Part shown: one piece after another, positions 1 through 5,444 of the stretch
Position numbering within the stretch: position 1 is the stretch's first letter
How the letters are laid out: every line of letters starts with the position of its first letter
Assembly: GCA_900549455.1 (NCBI GenBank)
Contig: UROM01000114.1
Coordinates: forward strand, 1 to 5,444
Direction of reading: 5' to 3'
DNA from: an uncultured Collinsella sp.
GTDB taxonomy: Bacteria > Actinomycetota > Coriobacteriia > Coriobacteriales > Coriobacteriaceae
Length of the DNA stretch: 5,444 nucleotides
Position numbers and translations under genes: made by a program
The notes under the pieces: model-generated
The model's database searches: none
The model's input: the letters and a program-made list of their open reading frames with translations, nothing else
What the model was told of the DNA's origin: nothing

Positions 1-885
1 AGCAGTGCGCTTCTGGTCTTTATGTTCTGCTTCCTAGCCAAGTCCCAGGAGATGCGCGCCGTCGGTAAGGCCGCCATCGTCCCCGTCTGCTTTGCCGTCA
101 ACGAGCCGCTGCTGTTCGCCGCGCCCATCGTGCTCAACCCCGTCTTCTTTGTCCCGTTTGTCTTTGCCCCGATCGCCAACATCTGGATCCTCAAGATCTT
201 TATCGACTTCTTGGGCATGAACGGCTTTATGTACACCCTGCCCTGGACCGTCCCCGGCCCCATCGGCACCATCATGGGCCTGGGCTTCCAGCCGCTCGCC
301 TTTGTGATGCTCGCCCTTATCCTGGTCGTCGACTTCGTTCTGTACTATCCGTTCTTCCGTGCCTATGACGCCCAGAAGTGCGCCGAGGAGGCCGAGATCT
401 CCCAGGAGGAGCTCGCCGCCAAGAACGCCGAGAAGGCCGCCAAGCTTAACGATGCCTTCCAGGGCAAGGCTGACGCCAAGAGCGTTGCCGCCGGCGCTGC
501 TGCCGAGGCCGTGAAGGCCGACGCTCCCGCCGCTGTCGCCACTGAGGCAACGACCGCCAGCGACCTCAACGGCAAGCGCGTACTCGTGCTCTGCCAGGGT
601 GGCGGTACCTCGGGCCTGCTCGCCAACGCGCTGGCCAAGGCTGCCAAGGAGCGCGGCATCAATCTTGAGACCGCTGCCGAGGCATATGGCAACCACGTGG
701 ACATGCTCCCCGACTTTGATCTGGTCGTCCTGGCCCCGCAGGCTGCCAGCTACTTGGCCGACCTGCAGAAGGACTGCGAGCGCGTAGGCAACAAGTGCGT
801 CGCCTGCCGTGGCAAGCAGTACATCGAGCTCTCCCAGAACGGCGACAAGTCTCTCGCCTTCGTGAGTGAACAGCTTTCGAAGTAA
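1..885 (+). CDS. lacE: PTS lactose-type permease, IICB component (3' part only)
   Basis: This is the membrane permease and phosphotransfer subunit that imports lactose (or a close beta-galactoside) and phosphorylates it at C6. The frame is open from base 1, so the gene starts upstream; 294 codons are visible, about half of a usual LacE (roughly 570 residues). Counting from base 1, residues 1-120 are the end of the IIC domain, with the motif FAVNEPLLF (Glu35) and PW (Trp82) expected near the sugar site. Hydrophobic segments lie at about 42-62 and 98-119. Residues 121-190 form an Ala/Lys/Glu-rich linker. The IIB domain follows, with the P-loop-like VLVLCQGGGTS; Cys198 is the expected phosphorylated residue. 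Further IIB signatures are DLVVLAPQ and CRGKQYIELS. It stops 66 bp before lacG, in the usual lacE-lacG order. The ATG at base 22 is internal to a membrane segment and is not the start. The exact sugar cannot be read from sequence; lactose is inferred from the IICB fusion and from lacG. Confidence 0.9.
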   Translation, partial: SSALLVFMFCFLAKSQEMRAVGKAAIVPVCFAVNEPLLFAAPIVLNPVFFVPFVFAPIANIWILKIFIDFLGMNGFMYTLPWTVPGPIGTIMGLGFQPLAFVMLALILVVDFVLYYPFFRAYDAQKCAEEAEISQEELAAKNAEKAAKLNDAFQGKADAKSVAAGAAAEAVKADAPAAVATEATTASDLNGKRVLVLCQGGGTSGLLANALAKAAKERGINLETAAEAYGNHVDMLPDFDLVVLAPQAASYLADLQKDCERVGNKCVACRGKQYIELSQNGDKSLAFVSEQLSK

Positions 886-894
886 GTAACGCTT

Positions 895-928
895 AGGGCC
901 AGCCGACCATCAAAGACCGGCTGGCCCT
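895..928 (+). promoter_or_regulatory. Intercistronic hairpin between lacE and lacG
   Basis: AGGGCCAGCCG (895-905) and CGGCTGGCCCT (918-928) form a perfect 11-bp GC-rich stem with a 12-nt loop, 9 bp after the lacE stop and 23 bp before the lacG ATG. It is followed only by TTCGATTT, not a clean T run. It may be a weak or partial terminator, or a stem that protects the lacE 3' end and sets different levels for the two genes. The stem is seen directly; the role is inference. Confidence 0.6.
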
Positions 929-951
929 TCGATTTAGACGATTGGATCATC

Positions 952-2391
952 ATGTCCGTTAACCCTGCTAGCGTCACCAACCCGCCCGCGCAGTTTCCCG
1001 AGGACTTTGTCTTTGGCGGCGCCACTGCTGCCTACCAGGTAGAGGGCGAGACCCGCACTCACGGTAAGGGCAAGGTTGCCTGGGACGACTTCCTGGAGGC
1101 CCAGGGCCGTTTCTCCCCCGATCCCGCTTCCGACTTCTACAACCAGTACCCCGTCGATTTGGAGCTGTGCGAGGAGTTTGGCATCAACGGCATTCGCCTC
1201 TCCATTGCCTGGAGTCGCATCTTCCCCAACGGTGCCGGCGAAATCAACCCCGAGGGTGTCCAGTTCTATCACGATCTCTTCGCCGAGTGCCATAAGCACC
1301 ACGTTGAGCCGTTTGTCACGCTGCATCACTTCGATACGCCGCTGCCCCTCTTTGAGAAGGGCGACTTCCTCAACCGCGAGACTATCGACGCCTTTGTGGA
1401 CTTTGCCACATTCTGCTTTAAGGAGTACGCCGACCAGGTGACCTACTGGTTCACCTTTAACGAGATCTGGGCCGACGCCTCCAACACCTACATCGAGGGC
1501 ACCTTCCCCGGTGGCGTCAAGGCGCATCTGGCCGAGGCCTTCCAGTGCGAGCACAACATGATGCTCGCCCACGCCAAGGCAGTACTGGCCTTCCACAACG
1601 GCGGTTTTAAGGGCAAGATCGGCGTCATTCAGTCGTTGGAGTTTAAGTATCCGCTCAACGAGAACGACCCCGCCGACATCAAAGCCGCCAACAACGAGCA
1701 CGTGCTGCAGAACCAGTTTCTGCTCGACGCCACCTTCCGCGGCGACTATGCTCCCGACACCCTCGAGTGCGCCAACCGCCTGGCGGCCATCTCGGGCGGC
1801 ACCATCGAGATCTTGGACGAGGACCTCGAGATTATGCGCGAGGCAGCGCTCTACAACGACTACCTGGGCGTCAACAACTACCAGTGCCGTTTCTTGAAGG
1901 CTTACGATGGCGAGAACGACCTGCACCACAACGGTACGGGCGAGAAGGGCACTGGCCGCTGGCGCGTCAAGGGCATTGGCGAGCATGTGAACAAGCCCGG
2001 CATCCCCACCACCGACTGGGACTGGATCATCTATCCCGAGGGCCTGTTCGATCTGCTCGTCTACATTAAGCAGCGCTACCCCAACTACAAGCAGATCTTC
2101 ATCACCGAGAACGGCATGGGCTACAAGGACCCCTACAAGGACGGTTTTGTGGACGACCAGCCGCGCATCGACTACATCGAGCAGCACCTGCGCTGGTTGC
2201 TCAAGGCCATGGAGGTGGGCGTCAACGTGGGCGGCTACTTCCTGTGGAGCCTGCAGGATCAGTTCTCCTGGACCAATGGCTACAACAAGCGTTACGGCTT
2301 CTTCTACGTTGACTTTGAAACCCAGAAGCGCACGCCCAAGGCAAGCGCATACTGGTATAAGCACGTGGCGCAGACCCGTCGTCTGGACTAG
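952..2391 (+). CDS. lacG: 6-phospho-beta-galactosidase (GH1)
   Basis: This cytoplasmic glycoside hydrolase family 1 enzyme cleaves lactose-6-phosphate from the PTS to galactose-6-phosphate and glucose. The 479-residue product matches the usual LacG length (about 470) plus a short N-terminal extension. It begins the family pattern with FPEDFVFGGATAAYQVEG near residue 15. The acid/base Glu171 is in FTFNE and the nucleophile Glu386 is in ITENG. The LacG-type phosphate-binding trio is present as Ser439, Lys446 and Tyr448 in FSWTNGYNKRYGFFYVDF. This FSWxNGY form is typical of phospho-galactosidases rather than 6-phospho-beta-glucosidases. Other LacG-like stretches are HVEPFVTLHHFDTP and TDWDWIIYPEGL. 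The start at 952 is the only in-frame ATG before the conserved region; its ribosome site is weak (GGA, 5 nt upstream). It probably shares a transcript with lacE and ends at a strong terminator. A 6-phospho-beta-glucosidase is the main alternative and looks unlikely. Confidence 0.95.
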   Translation: MSVNPASVTNPPAQFPEDFVFGGATAAYQVEGETRTHGKGKVAWDDFLEAQGRFSPDPASDFYNQYPVDLELCEEFGINGIRLSIAWSRIFPNGAGEINPEGVQFYHDLFAECHKHHVEPFVTLHHFDTPLPLFEKGDFLNRETIDAFVDFATFCFKEYADQVTYWFTFNEIWADASNTYIEGTFPGGVKAHLAEAFQCEHNMMLAHAKAVLAFHNGGFKGKIGVIQSLEFKYPLNENDPADIKAANNEHVLQNQFLLDATFRGDYAPDTLECANRLAAISGGTIEILDEDLEIMREAALYNDYLGVNNYQCRFLKAYDGENDLHHNGTGEKGTGRWRVKGIGEHVNKPGIPTTDWDWIIYPEGLFDLLVYIKQRYPNYKQIFITENGMGYKDPYKDGFVDDQPRIDYIEQHLRWLLKAMEVGVNVGGYFLWSLQDQFSWTNGYNKRYGFFYVDFETQKRTPKASAYWYKHVAQTRRLD

Positions 2392-2436
2392 TGACTGGCG
2401 GGGTTGCCCGCCCACATAACCTGTCCCCATTTCTCA

Positions 2437-2480
2437 GCCGGGGGCGGCACGTCACACGGCACGCCGCCCCCGGCCTTTTT
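2437..2480 (+). terminator. Rho-independent terminator after lacG
   Basis: GCCGGGGGCGGC (2437-2448) pairs perfectly with GCCGCCCCCGGC (2463-2474) around a 14-nt loop. CC then TTTTT follow, with the T run at 2476-2480. It lies 45 bp after the lacG stop and should end the lacEG transcript. A smaller 6-bp stem (GGCGGG 2397-2402 with CCCGCC 2407-2412) sits directly after the stop codon and lacks a T run. Confidence 0.9.
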
Positions 2481-2496
2481 GTGCAGGTCAGAAGCC

Positions 2497-2801
2497 GTTT
2501 ATCTCAATCTGTAACATCTAGCCGAGTTTTTGGTCCTAGCTGCTACAGATCGAGACAAACAGAACGCCCGAGTAGAAATATCTCAATCTGTAACATCTAG
2601 CTGGCTATTTCACCCTTAACTGTTACAGATCGAGACAAATGGAATAGGCGGGGCCGAATTGTCTAAATCTGTAACACTAAAACCGGTTTTGGACGTCTGG
2701 TTGTTACAGATTGAGATAAACGCACAGGACAATCCTCTCAATCTCGATCTGTAACATCTAGCCGAGTATTTCGGCCCTACCTGTTACAGATTAAGACGAA
2801 C
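2497..2801. repeat. Array of four imperfect palindromes, 80-bp period
   Basis: Four units occupy 2497-2560, 2576-2640, 2657-2721 and 2737-2801. Each has a left arm close to GTTTATCTCAATCTGTAACA and a right arm near its reverse complement, with an inner part often reading TCTAGCCGAG. The core ATCTGTAACA is exact in seven of the eight arms; the right arm of unit 1 has one change. TCTGTAAC in the left arms starts at 2508, 2587, 2668 and 2748, giving steps of 79, 81 and 80. Unique spacers of about 15-16 bp separate the units. The array fills the gap between the lacG terminator and the stop of the convergent repressor gene, ending 13 bp before that stop. It is more AT-rich than its surroundings and no convincing gene lies in it. 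I do not recognise a named repeat family; REP/BIME-like elements or a protein-binding array are possible. Confidence 0.85.
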
Positions 2802-2814
2802 AGGCCGAGCACGT

Positions 2815-3825
2815 CTACGCCCGCAGGTCCTTCACGCTGGAACGCTCGACCAGCACGCCCGAGACGAGCGTACGGCTTCTGGAGCTCGGGGCTTCCAGAC
2901 CTGCGACGACCTCGTTAAGCGCACGGACGCCTAGCTCGCGGTGGCGAAACTTCACCGACGTCAGAATCGAGTTGGGAATCGTCTTGTAGAGCTCATCGTC
3001 GAAGCCGATCACGGACACGTCGTCGGGCACACTGAGCCCCTTGTCACGTAGAGCCATCATCACGCCGTTTGCCATGCAGTCGTTAGCAGCGAGGACCGCC
3101 GTGCAATCGGGTTTATCGGCAAGCACAAGGCCCGCGGCATAGCCACTATCCGCATTCCAATCACCCTGCAGCGGCTCGGGCGGCTCAATGCCACGCGCCT
3201 CGAGTGCCGCACGCCAACCTTTCATACGGCACTGGCTCGACAGCGACTCTTTCTTACCAGAGACGAAGTACACGTTCTTGTGACCATGATCCAAGAAGTA
3301 CTCGCACGCCATGCGCGCGCCGCCCTCTTGGTCGTCGCTGACGGTGGAGCAGGTAGGATGCTCCATCGGCGTAATAATCACCGTCTTGAGGTCTTTCGGC
3401 GCCTCAAAGATATCAAAGTCATCGACCATCTGACGCAGGTTGAAGATCATGCCATCAACAGGCAGCTGCGACATTCTGCGCGCCGCATCGGCAAGAGTCA
3501 TCTTCTCACCTCCGCACTTCTTAATCATCGTGAGCGCAAAGCCGCGTTCTTCGGCGGCATCGGCGATACCGTCAATCATGTCCACGGCACCGCCCGACAA
3601 GTGGAACAGCACCACGCCGATGCACCCGTAACGACCCAATTTGAGCGAACGCGCGGCAAAGTTGGTTCGAAACCCGAGCGCCTCCATTGCGGAATGGACC
3701 TTATCGCGTGTCGACTCGCGCACGCTATCGGGCTCGTTGATCACGCGCGACACCGTCTTGAGAGAAACACCCGCAGCAATCGCCACGTCGTTCATCGAGA
3801 CATTTTTCTTGTCCATCGTTGCCAC
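2815..3825 (-). CDS. LacI/GalR-family transcriptional regulator
   Basis: This is a DNA-binding sugar-responsive regulator, probably a repressor. From the chosen start (336 residues), residues 11-30 form the LacI helix-turn-helix (MNDVAIAAGVSLKTVSRVIN). The hinge follows (AARSLKLG, residues 57-64, with the minor-groove Leu61), then a periplasmic-binding-protein-like sensor domain from about residue 67. That domain includes GMIFN, an AANDCMANG segment and VIGFDDE, all typical of the family. The start is ambiguous. The GTG at 3825 has GGAG (3831-3834) 5 nt upstream and is preferred. The ATG at 3816 gives the classic short LacI N-terminus but sits 14 nt from that GGAG. A GTG at 3876 would add 17 residues with no family match. 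The gene is convergent with lacG and divergent from the second PTS gene, with a LacI-style operator between, so local control of that PTS gene is the likely job. The inducer is unknown. Confidence 0.93.
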   Translation of the reverse strand: MATMDKKNVSMNDVAIAAGVSLKTVSRVINEPDSVRESTRDKVHSAMEALGFRTNFAARSLKLGRYGCIGVVLFHLSGGAVDMIDGIADAAEERGFALTMIKKCGGEKMTLADAARRMSQLPVDGMIFNLRQMVDDFDIFEAPKDLKTVIITPMEHPTCSTVSDDQEGGARMACEYFLDHGHKNVYFVSGKKESLSSQCRMKGWRAALEARGIEPPEPLQGDWNADSGYAAGLVLADKPDCTAVLAANDCMANGVMMALRDKGLSVPDDVSVIGFDDELYKTIPNSILTSVKFRHRELGVRALNEVVAGLEAPSSRSRTLVSGVLVERSSVKDLRA

Positions 3826-3830
3826 TGCTT

Positions 3831-3834
3831 CTCC
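3831..3834 (-). promoter_or_regulatory. Ribosome binding site deciding the repressor start
   Basis: GGAG on the minus strand, 5 nt before the GTG at 3825-3823. It favours that GTG over the downstream ATG at 3816 and over the far-upstream GTG at 3876. A possible minus-strand -10 (TATGCT, 3873-3868) lies just upstream; if real, it would exclude the 3876 start. That -10 has no good -35 and is only a weak guess. Confidence 0.5.
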
Positions 3835-3962
3835 ACTCGGTTCTCTATCGCTTGTTTTTTGTGTTCTAGCATACACTACCTGCCTGACTGATAAATCAAC
3901 CGTTTACCGAACAATATCGACCGCTCACCCGTATATCCTTGTTGCTCTTCCAAAAATGTCTT

Positions 3963-3999
3963 ACGTTGTCATTAACGAAATGACAACGTTGTCATTTCG
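3963..3999. promoter_or_regulatory. LacI-type operator: 24-bp perfect palindrome plus third half-site
   Basis: CGAAATGACAAC (3976-3987) is followed directly by its exact reverse complement (3988-3999), centred on the CG step common in LacI-family operators. A further half-site, GTTGTCATT (3965-3973), faces the left arm AATGACAAC (3979-3987). Together they make a second inverted pair (ACGTTGTCATT/AATGACAACGT, 5-bp spacer). The site lies in the divergent region about 100 bp before the second PTS gene and about 150 bp from the repressor start. A possible plus-strand promoter overlaps it: TTGTCA (3967-3972), 18 bp, then TGTCAT (3991-3996). Binding there would block initiation. The palindrome is certain; the assignment to this regulator is inference. 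Confidence 0.8.
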
Positions 4000-4003
4000 C
4001 AAT

Positions 4004-4024
4004 GCCTTCCTTAAGCAGGAAGGC
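4004..4024 (+). promoter_or_regulatory. Leader hairpin upstream of second PTS gene
   Basis: GCCTTCCT (4004-4011) and AGGAAGGC (4017-4024) form a perfect 8-bp stem with a 5-nt loop, 4 bp after the operator and 76 bp before the ATG. No T run follows, so it is not an intrinsic terminator. If transcription starts near 4003, the message would begin with this stem, which could stabilise its 5' end. It could also be part of an imperfect DNA-binding site. Confidence 0.45.
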
Positions 4025-4090
4025 TTCCGGGCAGTCCTGACCATCCATCGACGACCAGTTCCATCCACATGCATCGCGCATCAAGTAGCA

Positions 4091-4096
4091 AAGGAG
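4091..4096 (+). promoter_or_regulatory. Ribosome binding site of second PTS gene
   Basis: AAGGAG lies 4 nt before the ATG at 4101. It is a strong Shine-Dalgarno match and fixes this start, in contrast to the weak site before lacG. Confidence 0.85.
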
Positions 4097-4100
4097 CTTT

Positions 4101-5418
4101 ATGGACGCCATCGTAAAGATGCTCGAAAAGCATCAACCGTTCTTTGAGAAGATCTCGAGGAACATCTATCTCCAGGCCATCAAGGACGGATTCCTTGGGT
4201 GCATGCCCATCGTCCTCACCTCTTCGATCTTTCTGCTGATCGCACGCTTCCCGGCGTGGTCGGCATCACGCTGCCCCAGCCGCTCATCGACTGGTGCAAC
4301 AAGCTCTACAACTTCACCATGGGTGTCATGGGCATCATGGTTGCCGGCACCACCGCCAAGAACTTCACGGCATCCATGAACCGTCGTATGCCCGCCGGCA
4401 AGGTGCTCAACGACGGCTCCACTATGGTTGCTGCCCAGTGCAGCATGCTGCTGCTCGCTGTTACGCAGTTCAGCACCAAGTTCAACGGCTCCGAGCTTTC
4501 GGTCTTCGATTGCACCAGCATGGGCACGCGCGGTCTGTTCTCGGCCTATATCGCCGCGTTCATTACCGTGTGGGTTTATAAGTTCTGCGTCTCGCGCGAT
4601 CTGACCATTAAGCTGCCCAAGGAGGTCCCGGGCGCCATCGCTCAGAACTTCCGCGACATCATCCCCTTCGGTGGCGCTGTCATCATCTGCGGCATCATCG
4701 ATGTCGTCGTGCGCAACCTCATGGGCGTTCCGTTCTCCGAACTGCTTATCAAACTGCTCTCCCCGCTGTTCACTGCGGCAGAGACCTACCCCGGACTCAT
4801 CCTTATTCAGGCGGCCACCGCGTTCTTCTGGTTCATCGGTGTCCACGGTCCTTCGATCGTCCAGCCGGGCATCGACCCCATCCGTCTTGCCAACCAGGCC
4901 GAGAACCTGCAGGTTCTGCTGGCCGGTGGCCACCCCGCCCACTCCCTCACCTTTAACATGTCGCTCGTGGGTGAGTTCGGCGGCACCGGCGCCACGTTCA
5001 TCGTGCCGCTTCTGCTGATTCTCTTTATGAAGTCCAAGCAGCTCAAAGCCGTCGGTAAGGCCTCGATTGTTCCTGTTGCCTTTGCTGTCAACGAGCCGCT
5101 GCTCTTTGGCGCGCCGATGATCCTTAACCCCTACATGCTCATCCCCTTTGTTGCCGCCGGCTGCGTCAACGTGAGTGTTGCCAAGTTCTTTATCGACAAC
5201 GTGGGCATGAACGGCTTCTCCTTCGTGGTGCCTTGGGCTACCCCTGCCCCCATCGGCATCTTCATCACCACGAACTTCCAGCTTATCGCCCTGGTGTTTG
5301 TCGCGATCATCATCTTGCTGGACGCCATCATCTACCTGCCGTTCTTGAAGGCATACGATAAGCTGCTCTGCGACCAGGAGGCCGAGCGCGCCGCCGAGCT
5401 GGGTCTCGAGTCCGATGG
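4101..5418 (+). CDS. PTS lactose/cellobiose-type IIC permease, frameshifted and 3'-truncated
   Basis: This is a second sugar PTS membrane component, paralogous to the first gene. The start is fixed by AAGGAG and the usual opening (DAIVKMLEKHQPFFEKISRN...). Family-like protein runs in one frame to about 4244 (LTSSIFLLIA), then continues one base earlier as TLPGVVGITLPQPLIDW and stays open to the end. Uncorrected, the first frame stops at 4379 as a 92-residue product. With one base restored, about 439 residues are visible. They include FFWFIGVHG (Trp244, His249), FAVNEPLLFGAP (Glu332) and VPWATPAPIG (Trp379), matching the spacing of sugar-site residues known from the ChbC chitobiose transporter. 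VGKAxIVPVxFAVNEPLLF is shared with the first gene. The visible end (AYDKLLCDQEAERAAELG) resembles the linker before the first gene's IIB domain, so a IICB fusion is possible but unseen. Substrate is unknown, hence no symbol. The frame break may be a sequencing error near the contig end or a real pseudogene. Confidence 0.87.
4242..4253 (+). other. Probable site of one-base deletion (frameshift)
   Basis: The frame is good up to GCA (4242-4244). The family sequence resumes as ACG CTT CCC GGC GTG from 4244, one base early. The simplest reading is one base lost in an original GCN ACG, or nearby up to 4253. No slippery heptamer is evident, so programmed frameshifting is not favoured. Confidence 0.8.
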
Positions 5419-5444
5419 CTGTCTCTTATACACATCTCCGAGCC
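5419..5444. other. Nextera/Tn5 sequencing adapter (artefact)
   Basis: The 19-bp Tn5 mosaic end CTGTCTCTTATACACATCT (5419-5437) is followed by CCGAGCC, the start of the Nextera read-2 adapter. It lies at the very end of the window and interrupts the PTS coding frame. It is untrimmed library adapter, so the last genomic base is about 5418. The residues it would encode are not real. Confidence 0.97.

Noticed and set aside
34..696. Minus-strand open frame opposite lacE
   Set aside because: Gly/Leu/Asp-rich shadow of the lacE codons, with no ribosome site or recognisable motif.
934..2430. Long open frame of 498 residues on the minus strand opposite lacG
   Set aside because: It mirrors a high-GC coding gene, is low in complexity (Val/Leu/Gly-rich) and matches no family pattern. 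LacG on the plus strand is certain.
2391..2600. Small plus-strand open frame running from the lacG stop into the repeats
   Set aside because: It crosses the intrinsic terminator and the repeat arms, with no ribosome site and no family features.
2497..2801. CRISPR array
   Set aside because: Units are about 64 bp, long-armed palindromes, and differ from each other. The gaps are only about 15-16 bp and no cas gene is present.
3280..3891. Plus-strand open frame opposite the repressor gene
   Set aside because: Shadow of the LacI-family gene, whose helix-turn-helix and sensor domain are clear on the minus strand.
4239..4253. Programmed -1 ribosomal frameshift in the second PTS gene
   Set aside because: No slippery heptamer is evident here, and PTS IIC genes are not known to use one. 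A lost base is simpler.
4166..4942. Minus-strand open frame opposite the second PTS gene
   Set aside because: Charged, low-complexity shadow. The plus strand carries an obvious IIC protein.
5419..5437. Tn5 or other insertion sequence end
   Set aside because: The 19-bp mosaic end is followed by the synthetic Nextera adapter at the contig edge, so it comes from library preparation.

Overview
The window looks like the end of a draft contig from a G+C-rich gut Actinobacterium. Strong C/G third-position codon bias and a streptococcus-like lactose PTS in a high-GC background suggest Coriobacteriia, perhaps Collinsella. That placement is inference from composition and protein style; no rRNA or marker gene is present.

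Layout, left to right. (1) Bases 1-885 are the 3' half of a lactose-type PTS permease: the end of the IIC membrane domain, an Ala-rich linker and a complete IIB domain. (2) After a 66-bp gap holding a perfect 11-bp hairpin, 952-2391 encodes a full 6-phospho-beta-galactosidase (LacG), followed by a strong intrinsic terminator. (3) Bases 2497-2801, between convergent genes, hold four imperfect palindromes at a strikingly regular 80-bp period. (4) Bases 2815-3825 on the minus strand encode a LacI/GalR repressor. (5) Bases 3826-4100 are a divergent regulatory region with a perfect 24-bp palindrome, an extra half-site and a leader hairpin. (6) From 4101 a second lactose/cellobiose-type IIC gene runs off the contig. 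Its reading frame is broken near 4242-4253 by an apparent one-base loss. (7) The last 26 bases are Nextera/Tn5 library adapter, not genomic DNA.

How the genes fit together. The permease imports and phosphorylates lactose or a related beta-galactoside, and LacG hydrolyses the 6-phosphate product to galactose-6-phosphate plus glucose or an aglycone. The IIA partner (LacF) and the tagatose-6-phosphate enzymes are not in the window. The LacI-type regulator most likely controls the divergent second PTS gene through the 24-bp palindrome, and perhaps itself; whether it also controls lacEG cannot be seen here.

The least explained element is the 80-bp-period palindrome array. The most practical warnings are the adapter tail and the frameshift close to it.
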